Counted from the stretch's first letter, positions 48,482-61,065 are shown. The stretch: DNA of 64,000 nt from Phallus indusiatus (GCA_027605045.1 JAQFWX010000127.1:1-64000); one strand, 5' to 3'. Made by a program: numbers and translations. The notes: a model not told the origin generated them from the sequence alone.

Positions 48482-50287
48482 TTACACGCTAACGCTAATT
48501 TCTTTGGCTTTCTTTCCTGACTCTCGGTCATTGATGATAGTTTTGACGGCGTCCACGGACTTCTCTGCATCAATCACCCGACGTTCTTTCTTCAAAAGTC
48601 CTTTGAACTCCTCCGGAAGAACATCTTTATCGAAATTGAATCCTTGAGCGTTACCTAACGCTCGAGTAACAGCTTCGGAGAATTTGGCGGGGTGTGCGGT
48701 CGACAGGACAACCTGCACTACGTCTTTTGATTTGTGCGCGGCGACAGCTTTAGCTCCTGCGAGTCCAACAGCCGTATGCGGGTCTGCAATATATTTGAAC
48801 TGAGTATATGTTTCGCTGATGCAAGACAAAGTCTATAATTCGTTTTGTCAGCAAAAAGATTGGTGCAGTTCTAGCCATATCATCTAATACCTGTTCGTCT
48901 GATATTCGTTCCGCGAGAAAATCTCTCCGTGCAGCTTCCAAGGCTGCTAAAGGCACTTCTACGCGACCATTCTCCTTCACTTTCCCCATCCAGTTTGCAA
49001 CTGTCTCGCATGCTTTTCGATGATCATTTCCCGCGTCTTCATTTGCCAAATACCACAGCAGTCTCTCAAAGTTACTGGAAACCAAAATATCCATAGCTGG
49101 ACTTAAAGTTTCTTTAACGCCACTTCCCTGTTTACCATCAGAGGCACCTTGAATAGACGGTGCGATTACATCCGGGAGATCCGAATCGACCTTCTCATAT
49201 CGTCCGCTCTTCCAGAACCTTGACAATATGTCATTTTCATTCGTTGCAACGACGAGTTTTTCCATTGGTAGGCCCATCTTTTTCGCGTAATATCCTGCTA
49301 GAATGTCACCGAAATTACCCGTCGGGACAACGAATTGTATGCTAGGGTTCGCGGTAATCCGTGAAACATGGAAGTACGCCAAAAAATAATATACTGTTTG
49401 GGCGAGAATGCGAGCCCAGTTGATGGAATTGATAGCACCAAGACGGTGTTCAGCGTTGAAAGACGAATCGGAAAAGAGAGATTTGACGATATCCTATGAT
49501 AGACAGTAAGGAATACATAAAAATGGGGTCCGAATAATGCAAACCTGGCAATCGTCGAATGTACCTCGCACAGCAACATTATGAACGTTCGCGTCTGTGA
49601 TTGTAGTCATCTGAGCTTCTTGGATGGGTGAAACACGTCCTTTTGGATGAAGAATATAGATTGAAATATCCTGTTTATTTCGAAGTCCATAGATGGCAGC
49701 ACTATTAAGAAATTGGTTCACCAGTCCGAGAAAGTAATCATTTAAGGACACGTACCTGCCGGTATCCCCACTGGTAGCTCCAAGAACTGTCAACCGTTCT
49801 CGAGCTTCCCCAGATTTTTTTTTCGTATTCCTTCGCTTCAAGAAAAATTCAAAGAGATTTCCAAGCAACTGCAGTGCGACATCCTTGAAGGCATAAGTCG
49901 GTCCATGCCAGAGCTCCAAAACGAAGCTACCGCTTTCCAATTGTACGATCGGTGTTACATCTTTACTCCTAAATGTTTTGTAGGATGTTTCTACAAGTTC
50001 AGTCAACTCTTCTTTAGAGATTTCTGAAGGAGATATGTAAAGCGAGAGGACAGCTATTGATAATTCTTGGAAAGTGTATGTTGACCATTTCTCTTTCCAA
50101 TCGTTTGGTAGTGAAGGGATGTATGAGGGGATATATAATCCACCATCCGGTGCTAACCCAGTTAAGACAGTCTAGATCAATATCGTGTTAAATCGAAGTA
50201 GATTGCTGCATACATTTGGAGCGTAGACTGGCTTACGTCCTCAAAAGATAACTCATCGCTGAATCCACGCGTAGAGAAATATTTCAT
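48482..50287 (-). CDS. THR4: Threonine synthase
   Basis: PLP enzyme converting O-phosphohomoserine to threonine, the last step of threonine biosynthesis. It starts MKYFSTRGFSDELSFED at ATG 50287, followed by an intron and GLAPDGGLYIPSYIP. The PLP-lysine motif WHGPTYAFKDVALQLLGN, the phosphate-binding LGATSGDTGSAAIYGLR (split by an intron) and the later blocks VRGTFDDCQDIVK, FVVPTGNFGDILAGYYAKKM, LVVATNENDIL and PHTAVGLAGAKA are all present. It ends ISVSV at the stop codon 48482-48484. About five introns. The arrangement matches the long fungal/plant-bacterial type II-like threonine synthase (yeast Thr4, about 510 residues). No defect was seen. Confidence 0.93.
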
Positions 50288-50543
50288 GTGAAGCTATAGA
50301 AATACTGAATTCTGGAAGACTCAATCAAAGATGTTTAACATACAGAGAAATGGTGGGGGTGTACCAAGAAGAAACACGAGAGTCACCGGACTTTGAGGGT
50401 GTGACAATGAGGTCGGTGAGAGTTGAAATTTGAAATATTGAAATTTAGTGCCACGATGGCGCTACAGGACATATGAATGCAAAATGAGCTTGAGATTATA
50501 TGTACAGAAGAAGGTTCAGAAATCCAGACGTGTCACGGTTGCT

Positions 50544-52432
50544 TTATAACTTGAACATACCATGAATGATGGTTTGTGACGAACGGTCATTCATGCAATT
50601 ACGGACAATTTGGGGCACAACGGGCGACAAAAGCCGGGGATATGCCTTTTCCTCTTCGTCACGGTAATTGGCACAAGCTCTGGATGGGGGATGGCAGCTG
50701 CAACAGTGGGTTATATCCCTCCGTAATAGTATCATGCGGCCCGATCCTAGGCTCGATTCATGATCACAGGACAGATAGTTTGCGTCTCTGAGGATAGCGA
50801 TTAAGGTGCTGGGGAAACACTTCTGGCAAGTGGGGATGTAAAGACTGAAGACTGGTCCACTACCGTCGATTCTTGGGGGGAGGCTGAGGGATCTTATTGG
50901 CTTCTGAAAGGGGACGTCGCACAATCTAAGGTGAAGGAATTTTGCAAAGTCCATTCTCTGCAAGAATTCGCCTTTTGATTGCAGATAAATGGACGTTATA
51001 TTTTTTGGATCCCATCTGCAAGGGTGGTTGATATACGGAGAAGCTCTTATGTCATTCGAATTGGTATGCATGGAAAATCAATCGCAAATACGGATCACGA
51101 TCTTAGAACCATTTTTATTATTTCATACTAGGAATAGGGGACAGGGACATTAAACAAATACAGCCAGAAAGGAATTCGCTAGTCGACTAGACAATATACG
51201 TATTAGCTCTCGACTCAAACTGGTAGAAAAGACCACTCAACAACGTATTAACTCCCACATTTGATTGCTGCTGTTACTTGGAGGCTCGGCTTTAATCTGG
51301 ATTCCTTCATATTAGAGGGAGGGCCCAAGAAGCTAGCATACAGGGGAATATGTGTCCACTCCTTCATTCCACATTTTGAGGAACACATTAGAGAGGTGTT
51401 GATTCTGAAACAACATTTGAGAAGTTGAGTTGCTTCCTCTTGAGCGGTCAAGTCACCTACGTAAATAATCCATTCTTAGGCTCTATGGTCCAGTCAACAA
51501 AGTCTACCGCGTCGGGGTGAACGGCAAGATTGATAGGCTAGGCGTGTGGATAGATAAAACCCCAGGGGAGCTGAGCGACTGTAGAAAATTCCGAACTGCA
51601 CTCAAGGGACCTGGAAATTATTATTCTCAGTGTTATTAACGACCCACTATTATATGGTTAGCTATCGATGTGAAAGATGACAAAGGGCACTGTTGGTCTT
51701 CACCCAGCCATACTTATTTGGGGGACCAGGAAGTCCAATAATTGGAGCACCTTGTCTGAGCAAAGGATTGACTCCTCGATGAGGAAAGTATTGGTGGGGT
51801 TGTTCTTGATTGCGTAGACTCCGGATGCAAGGGACATGATGGGAAGGATGTTTGGGACTAAGAGAGGGAGCCGATCCAAAAGAAATTCCTTGGGACCTCT
51901 TTCTACATTCCTGACATATTCCTGACTTGGGAGGAGCGAAATAGCCTAAGATGCTGTACGGAAGGAGGAACGTTGGAACACTCAAGTACTCAAGTTTGCA
52001 CCATGCAGACTTGACGGTTGTGGTACTACCGGCACGCGACAGGCTGGCTCCCTCTAGCAACAACTTCGCTGTCTCTGAAAGCTGATGCCAAGTGCCATCG
52101 TGTCATTTGGTTACCTCCAGTGGCAATCTTCTGAGATATAGTTACCTCCAGTGGCAATCTTCTGAATACATAGTTACCTCCAGTGGCAATCTTCTGAAGA
52201 CATAACCTACGTATGTTCTGAATTCCTTAAGGAAAGGATTCGCCAATGAACGACGTAGGCTCAATCGGTGGGACTCCAGCAAGTCATGGACTTCCGTTTT
52301 TCCTACAGTTTCTTGACCTTCGTAGCTTCTAGCTCTGCTAATTTCTTCTGACAGGAACTCGTGATGATGACATTTTTGCCAGTCTGTGTTTGAGAAGAGA
52401 CGTCTCTGAGAAGGATAGAAGAAGAACGACAA
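50544..52432 (-). pseudogene. Possible decayed F-box/LRR-type gene
   Basis: In the direction of transcription, a frame near 52370 reads LAELEATKVKKL, like the coiled-coil segment that often precedes the F-box in agaric F-box proteins. A Pro-rich piece follows in the same frame, interrupted by stops. Later pieces resemble mid-regions of such proteins: the frame around 52060-51660 contains KLEYLSVPTFLLPY, and 51071-50544 contains WDPKNITSIYLQ and LHLRLCDVPFQKPIRSLSLP, with the spacing of Leu-rich strands. The frames are not joinable by introns and are broken by stops. This is a pattern-based guess; chance frames remain possible. Confidence 0.28.
52110..52204. repeat. Three-copy 31/32-bp tandem repeat
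   Basis: Three head-to-tail units at 52110-52140 (31 bp), 52141-52172 (32 bp) and 52173-52204 (32 bp). Each begins with GTTACCTCCAGTGGCAATCT and continues TCTGA; only 5-6 bases before the final ATA differ. The high identity suggests recent duplication or slippage. Its unit lengths are not multiples of three, so it would shift any reading frame through it. Confidence 0.95.
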
Positions 52433-52567
52433 CCAAAGCTGTGAAGTTCGTAATCGGGACTAGCAACTACCGATGGTCAAACCTATTCCCAAATCGAAGA
52501 AATTACCGCTACAAAGTGAGTATAAATACACCCTAATTTATCCTTCATACGGTCACCCTCAGGCGAA

Positions 52568-53053
52568 ATGAAGCTACTCATCTCATTCCTTTGCCTACTA
52601 GCTGCCGTCAATGCGACCTCTCTTAATATTAAACGAGAGGAAGAACCAGACTGTAAACTAGCTGGTAAAAGTCTTCCATGTTCAATCTATCAATTGACTC
52701 ACTGATGCTTTGTAGAATGCGTTTTTGCTCTCGCAGCTGCTGTACCAGCGATATCTGCGTGTGCTGACGCTGTAGCTGACCAGAAAGGAAAGGATTCTTG
52801 TACGTCTCCACTAATAAGTTCGGACGTAAAGGTTAATTGAGAGGCATGCTAGCAGCCAACAGCGCAAAGAGTATAGGAGAAGACATCGATTGTCTTGTTG
52901 AAGCCGTTGAATCAGCTGTTGATATCGTGAGTTATCTTATCTAGAATTATTTTTCAACATGAATATATGACTAAAATATATATGCATTCTTTTTAGCCAA
53001 AAGACTGCGCTCCTTGTGTGCAGGCTTTATTCTCGATGGGAACCGAAGCATAA
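52568..53053 (+). CDS. Small secreted six-cysteine protein
   Basis: Predicted 103-residue secreted protein from four exons (52568-52664, 52716-52799, 52853-52926, 52997-53053). Residues 1-16 form a classic signal peptide (MKLLISFLCLLAAVNA). A Lys-Arg at 22-23 followed by acidic residues could be a Kex2 cleavage site. The mature part has six Cys at about 29, 34, 48, 74, 89 and 92 in an Ala/Val-rich helical context (ECVFALAAAVPAISACADAV, then DCLVEAVESAVDIPKDCAPC). The Cys spacing and Ala-rich helices resemble the small fungal proteins related to the calcium-binding protein CBP family (fungal_CBP type), but I cannot confirm that. Exon 3 could start 3 bases later, costing one residue. Role unknown; extracellular or effector-like is inferred from the signal peptide. 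Confidence 0.75.
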
Positions 53054-54317
53054 GTAGTACTGTCTGTAAACGTGTCCAACGAACATTTTTGTCTCATTGA
53101 ATGTTAACTGAAACGAAATTCGAGTATTGTGTAGTTCTTTGACAATAATATGTGTGATTTCGAGAGGGCTGTATTTTTACGCGACCTTCAATGAACCAGT
53201 TTGAGAGGATATCAAGCAACAAACTTGCTCTTATCCAGTCTTATCACCTCACGGGGCTCGTATAAGGTGAACAAGGAATTCCTGGCAAGAACTTATATGT
53301 TAGGAGTGTTCCCCTCCAAGAAGAGTTTGATATTGGTCCTGGGAATGCTTCGATCTAGCTGCAAGCAGAACTTTAGGAGATCTTCCCGGGAAGCATAAAA
53401 CTTCCGATAACAAATTCCCCGCAGAATCCTTTTCACCTATATTAATATGGTATGCAGCTCTGTTTATAGCAGAAAAATACATTCCATTACAACCCTATGA
53501 ACAGCCCTTGAGTTGAAATATTTTATCAATTGTACCTTATGTCAACCTGTGTATCGTGGCGAAAGGATCATCTTCCTATTGAAGCGTTACGTTGAGGAAG
53601 CTGGATGATAGCACAGATAACCGTGACCTCAGTGATACCGGAATCGACGAAATACAAGGAATAAAACGGTAGCGCGAGGAGATAAACATGATGTATTTGA
53701 TCAGCTCATCGCTGCAGTGATACCAAAATTAGTTTAAGTATTTTTCCATCAACGATCCAACGAACCTTAGGAACCTACGAGTATTCTTCTCGTGATGCAT
53801 GCTCTCGTAGAATCATCTATCAGCCCCTATATGCACAGCAACGAGTTTGTAAAACGATTTGTTGATAGTAGCACGTTTACCCTTGAGAAGCCTGGCCTTC
53901 GCAAGAATGACAGAGCCTATACAAACCGACTCGGACAGGCATAATCCATTCAGCCATAGGGGCCCCAGACATCCGGTAGTTCTTTCGACCAATTCAGTGC
54001 GGCTGTACTAACTTGACGACGGGGCATAGGGAACCAAAGACAAGCTTTGGTACATAAATATAGAATCACCATGATACAGTTGGCACCGAGTCGGCACTCA
54101 ATTAACTGAAAGTAATTCTTCGCATTTCACTGTTTACATGAAGCGATACCATTATAGATTACAATACGTATTACACGCTAATAACGGACAAGTAGTCTAA
54201 TAGAACAAGTTGAAAAAAAAGACCGATAGCAAAAAAACGACAAAATTAAGGATAAGTAAAGACACCTCCTGAAAAAGATAGGAAAAGGAAAAGAAGAAAA
54301 TGGGTATATACCAGTAC
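53054..54317. other. Intergenic region with two small hairpins
   Basis: No coding exon was recognised. At 54033-54051 ACCAAAG and CTTTGGT form a 7-bp stem with a 5-nt loop. At 54078-54113 a CAGTT...AACTG outer pairing encloses a GC-rich hairpin. This could be a structured transcript or the 3' region of SCC3. Confidence 0.5.
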
Positions 54318-57300
54318 TTATCGACGAACGCGTTTTCGTCGACTCTTCGTACCGGAAGCACTGACATGGCTTCTGGCTGGTGAGATAGCTTGCTCGTTTT
54401 CCGGTTCTGGATCCGAGCCTCTCTCAGAGTCACCAGGAACGGACCTCCGTCTTTTTCTCGCAGGTGAAGTTGAAGATCCGTGACCGTTAGTAACAAGGTT
54501 TGAAGAGCTATTTCCGTTGATATTCACATCACCACCCTCATCCGGCTCAGCATTTTGTACTACTTCCTTTGCTTTTTTAGCACCAAGACGTTTTGAAGGC
54601 GAACGCGTTCGCGAAGGATGGGGTACTGGCCCGAATACGTCCTCGTCGTCGCCCTCATTCCCAGTAGAGGCAACAGATCCACGACGCCGTCGTGCTCGAG
54701 GTTTTGGTCGTGGTTTTGGTCGCGAAGGATTTTCTGGAGCATCACCTTCGGTTGCACTACCAGCTGATTCACCTGCCTCTCCACCTGCTTCATCATCAGT
54801 CCCCGATTTTTCGCCTTTCTTCCGTCTTCTTGGCTTTGAAACGGGGATACCTTGAATTTTTGTAAGTAAGAGTTATAAAAAAAACATGAAGAAGCCCGTA
54901 CTTTTGTCTTTTTGCATTATGCTTGTAAGACGCTTCTCATAGGTCCTGTATGGATCCCAAAGCTTCGTCGAATTTACTTGAAGATTCACTTGAGCAACGT
55001 ATTGATCCAATTGCGCTTTACTGAAGACAAAGAAGTTATTTTCAACAGATAGAATTCGAAAAAAGCTGGCTTACATTGCCAATGCGTCTCGGCTCTCGAT
55101 TGTAGACAACAGATGATACAAAGAGCGGAAAAAGAGAACCGCATGTTTCATCAATTTCTTGTTTTTGACAGCTTCATAGCCGGCACATCGCTTGACAATC
55201 CATGAGATGCAACTTTTGTGGATGTCAACTATGTGTTCAGTTCCAAGACGTTTGACGATAGAGAGCTGAGCCCCTCGGATAACGAAGCAAGCGGTCAACG
55301 CTCGCGCCAAGGCAACGGTGTTATCGTCTGTACGGACCACGTCGTCCATGAAAAGATTGAACGACTGCAGTGGTGATTAGTATGCTATTCGGAATTTGTG
55401 CTTTCTTGGATTACCTCTTGCAATGATCGAACAATTATCTCAGATACAAGATGTCCTTCTTTCTTGAACATGCCCAAGTCACGTAAAAAATCGATGACTA
55501 TCTTGATGGTCGAGTCAAAAGCCATTCCAAATCGACCGTATTGCGCCAAGACAACAACACAGTGAGTTGGACTTAGTACACCGACACGTAGAGCACGAAT
55601 GAAGGTTGCTAAAAGAGAGTTTAAGATATATTCGCGCTCGAGCCTTGGTCGTGGTAATACTCGAGGATCTAGGCATTCTGTTTGAGTGGCCAGTCCAAAC
55701 GTTTTGGATTGAATATATACATACCGACAGAATCTTCACGGTCTCCCTTCGCCACTTTCCCGTGAGCTTCATCCTGATCCTTTCTTGTATTTCCATCCTC
55801 TTCTCCTGTAGTGCTACCGGCTCTACTGGCATCTTCGTCTGTGGTGTACCCGAGGTCCTTTTTGGGATCTTCGAGGTCGTCGGCAAATTGTTCTAATTCA
55901 GCTTGAACAAAGCCTGCACATCTGTACTGGGTCTGATCATCCATCGTGAGCGGTAATGCTGAAGGCGGTGTATCCGGAGACCCATTAAACAAAATGTGCA
56001 GATCCAACAAGTTGTGGAAGGCCTAGACCGACAATAAGCATGCGTCAGGAAATCGTTGGAATTGAAATTCGTACAGCTCGCTTGACGCCTTCGCATGGTT
56101 TGGAGTCTTTACCAACAGCTAACTCTACCACTTTTTCAAGAACAGAATTTCGCTGTTCTTCGAGTACCTCCTTGAATTTCGTGGCATCTTCTGTTAGTTC
56201 AGGCTCAAAACTAAGGAGTCGGGATTTCCATGCCAAATGCAGAGTTAGCAAACGGAGACATTCCTCAATCATCTACGAAGGGTATTTCAAGGAAAAAAGT
56301 CACCAAAATTAGTCTATTTTGTGAAGCCAGAGATGCGTACCACTTCCTCTTCCTTGAAGCCCAGACGGCCTCTTCCAGCCAAAGCATTCATAATATCCCA
56401 TGCGCTGCTTTGCTTTCCACCTTCATCCTCTTCCATCCATTGAGTTATATCCCTGAAGGAAGCCAAAGCAACAAGTCGAGCACTAATCGCCCCAAGTTTA
56501 TGAACTTCGTCTTCGGTGAAATCGGCCATTTCCAGTTCTTCTCGTCCAGCGACGGCATCACGAAGTGACGTAGATAACTCTTCTTCCAGCTCCAGCTGTT
56601 TCGCTGTATTCGTATTAGTGAGAAGCCGTGCAGACATCAAGTGCTGAATCGCTGTTGTAGCATGATTAAGAGTGATAGGAGACGAATGAGAGTTAAACTG
56701 TTTGATAACATCGTCCCATAAACTTTCGTACGCCTAGAGATGTTTTCAGTTGAATAATAGCTTGAGGGTTGTCAACAAAATAACACACAGGAACCATGCG
56801 CATTTCCAGATACAAATCCAAGTTCAAGAGAGGAGGGATGAAAAGTACATCGGCTATTCTGTTTGAGTCTGTCTGGTGCTTAGCAAACAATCGAGGTAAC
56901 GCCTTAATTAAGGCTCTTGTCATGTCCGAAAGAGTTGTCTCTCCTTCCGCCTAGAAAGTACAGATGAGTTACTGGATTACAACCTTGCGATATATTTTTT
57001 TTCGTTACCTTTTTAAGCAAAGCCTCTTCCCTAGCTTTTCTTAGGCTTGCTATGAAAAGCTGTAAAAGAGCCGATTCTTCGGTTTCTGTGAGTCTCCAAG
57101 CGTCGTCAACGTGTTCATCTTCAACCACCTTCTTCGCGACTCTTCGAGAGCTTGGACCAACGACGTCGTTTGTTTCTGAAGCAGAGTGGTCAAGGAGCAA
57201 GTAATCCAATAAAGTCTCCCAGTCAGCTATCGGAGGCATGTCTTCCCAGAGCGCGTCGACAGCGAGAGCAATGCGCCCTTTCTGTTGAGCATCAACAAGA

Positions 57301-59270
57301 CGCATGACATCCCTATTCTTTGACTCTTCTATGTTCTCATCCATCTCTTCCTCGTCCTCTAGGCCTTGTTGAAGTAAACCTTGCCGGGTCCGTTTTCCCC
57401 ATTTGACAAACAGGGACGCCAGGCATTTAAGACCAACTCGGGTTTTATCCTTTTTATTCTTTGCTTGCAAAGAATGATCTGACATTCGTTCGTCGACGGC
57501 TTCAGCCCATACATTCTCCACGAATCCGGCAACGGCTTTTCGCACACGAGTTTCCTCATCGTAAATCAGAAGACATAGCTCATCGCGCTGTTCCTCTTCT
57601 AGTAAAGAAGCTTTTTCGATGAGAATCAAAGTCTGGAGAGTAGCCACCCGAATAGACAGCTCGAGGTCTGATGTCGCCATTTGCATCAACCTTCCTTTAA
57701 AGCGATCTGTAAACGATTGTATAGACGCAGCCGAAGGAGAAGAAAGGTAAAGCGTGTGAAGCGACCTAACAGCCGCCAGGCGAACATGAGAATCCTTGAA
57801 AGACAAATAAACAAAAAAAGAGAGAGGCACTGATAAAATTAGCTCACCGTATCCGAAAGAACCCATCCCACATAACGGAAATATTTACCATCCATGAATT
57901 GACTGGGATAACTTTTGAACCAGGAACCCAGTGCTTGGACGCATTCCGTGCGAATACTGGGATCGTGATCGCGATACCGATGGACGAATACACTATAAAA
58001 CAATCACAACTGGGTGCTCTCCGTAACGCACAATAACATACCCATTGAAGAAGTCTTCGATATATTCCGCCACTTTGGCCTTTCTCTTACCGACTTCTTC
58101 CGCCTTGGCTTCAAATTCTTTATCTCGGCCTTTCCCTTTGTTCTTCCCGGCTCGTTTCCGCTCTCCTTCGCGTTGTCGGGTGACAATAGTGTGCTCCTTT
58201 TCTATCTCAGCTGCTACTTGACATAGCGCATTCAATAATTCCATTGCAATCACAGTAGCCGTGTGACGGAAACTCCGAAGTTGAGAGGATGACATTGTTG
58301 ATACCCACGGAATTAAGGTAGGAAGTAAATCGGATGTATATAGACTGTCAGTCTCTGTCGCAGCTGAGATGAGGCGATGAAAGAAATCTGATAGCTGTTT
58401 CCGTAGCTTTTTGAAAACGAGCAACTTAGATATTAATGGATATGGAGGAACATTCCGCTATAAGAAGTAATTGATTAGCGGATTTTCAAAAAGATAAAAT
58501 GTTCTGAAAGGCTGTGGCACCTGTTTAAGATTGTCCGTGTAGGTGTCTAAAGTGTCAATTACGCCATCGAGGTCCGCTACTTCAGCAGAAGTTGCAAGTT
58601 CATTGCAACCGCACACGCGCAATATGCAGTTAATTAGATCTTGTAAGGCAAGTTCGGGAGAGCTCGAAAGGGAGTCCAAAAAGTCCTCGACAACAGTTTG
58701 AAAATTGGAGGACGGATTCAGGATTAAGACTGAGAAGAAAAGGTCAAGGGTTTTACGACACAACGATAGACTAAAATGCTTACGGAAAAGCGCGTTATCG
58801 TCTGAAACATGGCTTTCTTTGATGTGAGCTGCAATGTCGATGGACGCGTCGGGCTTTGTTTTTCGGACAGAACCATCTCCTTTGGGTTTTGCAATCCTGG
58901 TTTTCTTAGGTGGTGTCGTTTTGGTTTTAGTCTTGGGTTCATTATTGGCTGCGACTGGCACTTTGTTTGGTTTATAAGGTTTAGACCTGCGCATGGTGTA
59001 GTCGTCCACATCCTCTTCATTCTCTTCTTCCTGCGCATCTTCTTGATCTTCTTCGACATCCAATCCTTCCGTGACAGTCTTGTCCGTCGTGTTCCCACCT
59101 TCATCGTCTGTGCCGCGTTTCCTTTTTCGACCACTAGCCCTGGATTCTAGGGCACTAGTCAGCATGAGTAAATGAGGCGATGGGAGCTAATTGCCTTGAG
59201 AAAACAGCTTCGTGGCTTTCCTCTCCCTCATCGACCGTCTCAGTTTGGGTGTAGCCTCTGAATCAGACAT
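54318..59270 (-). CDS. SCC3: Cohesin subunit SCC3/STAG (Psc3-type)
   Basis: HEAT-repeat subunit that holds the cohesin ring on chromatin. It starts MSDSEATPKLRRSMRERKAT at ATG 59270. Exon 1 (59270-59195) joins exon 2 at 59146 through a GC-AG intron into the reading ESRASGRKRKRGTDDEGG. An acidic and basic disordered head follows. The family region begins after residue 170 (NFQTVVEDFLDSLSSSPELA, LQDLINCILRVCGCNELAT), then TATVIAMELLNALCQVA and the SCD-like segment (DSHVRLAAVRSLHTLYLSSP, DLELSIRVATLQTLILIEKA, EETRVRKAVAGFVENVW). Later exons carry HEAT-like helices, and the tail is basic (KSRRKRVRR). More than ten introns. Its 5' end lies 219 bp from the SYF2 stop codon. Confidence 0.88.
59147..59194 (-). 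other. GC-AG intron in SCC3
   Basis: 48-bp intron with donor CAAG|GCAATT and acceptor CCCTAG on the minus strand. It is the only join found that keeps the N-terminal exon in frame with the conserved open frame; the earlier acceptor at 59158 gives the wrong phase. Confidence 0.65.
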
Positions 59271-59489
59271 TCTGGCTGCCTAGAAGAAAGATAGGGATAG
59301 GCAATCTGGTAAGGATCGTGACAAGACGCGCCTCATACACGCGCGACTAGGCGCCCGTGCACGGCTCCTTTCAAGCTCCCGATTGGTTATAATTGCCCTC
59401 AAAGAGTTCAAATTTTCTGGTGACTTTCATTAATTTATATTTCACACCATACGATAGCCAATACAATATGAAACCACATTATTCTATTA

Positions 59490-60702
59490 TTACAGTGCAG
59501 TTCCTCGTTCGAAGCTCGCTCTAATCTCGGCTGTGTATTTATCATAATAACGTGCAATCTTGGATGAAAAAGTCTACATCAACCCATAATAAAAAAGTAA
59601 TGCCTGAAAACAAACCTTCTTGTTGAAGACTCTGTTACGTTCGTTGATATATGTGATATCTCCATCCTCTTGATTGGGCCTCTTTCTCGAGCGTTTACTT
59701 CGTTTATCAAGGCTGTAAACAAAATAATCAACAAAAAAGTATCACTTTCAGAAGGAACACAACCATACTCCAAGTTCAGCTTAGAAACGACACGATCAAT
59801 TGCATCTTCCGTAGGCTTGTGGTCGGCGTATAGCAAAGTATTGGCGTCCCGGTACAAACTTTCCACAGCTAGCTGTTGTTGAACAGACACAGTCTGAACA
59901 CTATCGCCCTCCGAGGAAGTGCCGATAGCAGCTTTTTGCGCATTATAAGCTTCTAGATCAGGCTTGATAAGATCTAAATCCTTCTTATATTTTCTCCGAG
60001 CAGCATGAGCATCATCTGTTAAAAAGCCACAGTCAGGACCAGTTATCATCAAACAATAGAACCCATATTACCATGAAACTCGAAATCCGCTCTTGTTTTC
60101 TTTCTCTTTAAGCGTTTCTCCCAAGCATCATTCTCTTCAATCGTATATTGCCAATTCTTCGCTCGTTCCACATCCTCTCCTCGATCTTCGGCATCAGCTT
60201 TCAGTCGCAAGAGCTCATGCAACTTGCGCTCCTTTTCCTGTCGTGCAAGTTCTCGTGCTACCGACTTGGTCCTCTGTGACTCAAGAATTAAATCAGCACG
60301 ATTTTCTTGGGCAGATTGACGCTACAGTAATCGTTTGTTAGAGCCTGGTATTGAACAACTGATAGTGATGCGTACCATCCGCTGGCGTAACAGTTTCAAC
60401 TTCTCCGTACGTTCTTCAAGAGTCGCTTGGGAGGGTGCATCATTACTATCTTGTGCTTCCTCCTCTTCAACCCGCTCTTGTTCTTCGACAGTCTCTTGCT
60501 CTTCCATCACCTCGTCTTGTTTCTCCTCAGCTACTGCAGGAACATCTGTGGCGGGTGTCTCAACCGCCGCGCTCGTGCTAGCTTCAACTTCCATTTCATT
60601 TTGCTCGGGAACAGCCTCAACGACTTCGGTATCAGGTGGAGGTTGTTTGCGAGAACGAGTTGCAGGTGCAGATGTTTTAGCGTTTCTTTTTCGTGGAGGC
60701 AT
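59490..60702 (-). CDS. SYF2: Pre-mRNA splicing factor SYF2
   Basis: Component of the Prp19-associated (NineTeen) complex of the active spliceosome. It starts MPPRKRNAKTSAPATRSRKQ at ATG 60702, with a Glu-rich acidic region up to about residue 100. The SYF2 domain then follows: ERTEKLKLLRQRM, ENRADLILESQRTKSVAREL, AKNWQYTIEENDAWEKRLKR, DDAHAARRKYKKDLDLIKPD, and the diagnostic ending YINERNRVFNKK joined by an intron to IARYYDKYTAEIRASFERGT, with AL and TAA at 59490-59492. About four short introns. The conserved domain is complete. Confidence 0.92.
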
Positions 60703-61065
60703 GATTGTAAGCCTGTTTGATCAATTCAGTCGCCGAAATGCCGCGTCTGAGTTTCAAAAAATAATATTTAAGCTCAGCCAGAAGTTTATCCATTCCAATT
60801 TTTTCTTCGTTCGTTCCAACATATGTATTCAAACAGCTTGTAAGTGTCCTCATCTCATTCTCTCTTTTCTTGTGATGAAACCTATATCACATTAAAAGTT
60901 CAAGCTCAACAGTCTTATGGATTTATCCAAATGCTGCTTTTTCTGCAATCCTGATCCTACATTCTTGCCTTTTTTTTTTCAAAACCTTCATCGCAACAAC
61001 TAATCAACGTTCTTCTTTTAGATAATTCATTAAATGTTCAAGAAGCGTTTGTCCATGGTATTATT
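60703..61065. other. Intergenic region between SYF2 and NADH dehydrogenase genes
   Basis: Promoter side of SYF2 and 3' end of the NADH dehydrogenase gene. Pyrimidine-rich around 60840-60880; nothing else recognised. Confidence 0.6.

Larger units (their letters stand above)
50288..52567. other. Intergenic region with decayed F-box-like remnants
   Basis: No intact gene. The minus strand contains several open frames (50544-51071, 51662-52063, 52142-52432) that together look like a broken gene, described separately, and a three-copy tandem repeat at 52110-52204. The last 130 bp contain the promoter of the small secreted protein. Confidence 0.5.

Noticed and set aside
54082..54094. GGCACCGAGTCGG identical to part of the 3' hairpin of the Streptococcus Cas9 tracrRNA
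   Set aside because: Only 13 bases match, the closing half of the hairpin differs, and there is no repeat array, Cas gene or prokaryotic context. Chance is the better explanation.
58458..59150. Extra open frames on both strands within the SCC3 N-terminal exons
   Set aside because: They are shadows produced by the acidic and basic low-complexity coding region of SCC3.
35020..59270. MIS12, CDC20 and SCC3 (with CSE1 further left) as a chromosome-segregation gene cluster
   Set aside because: They lie among unrelated housekeeping genes on mixed strands with no shared promoters. Chance grouping is more likely.
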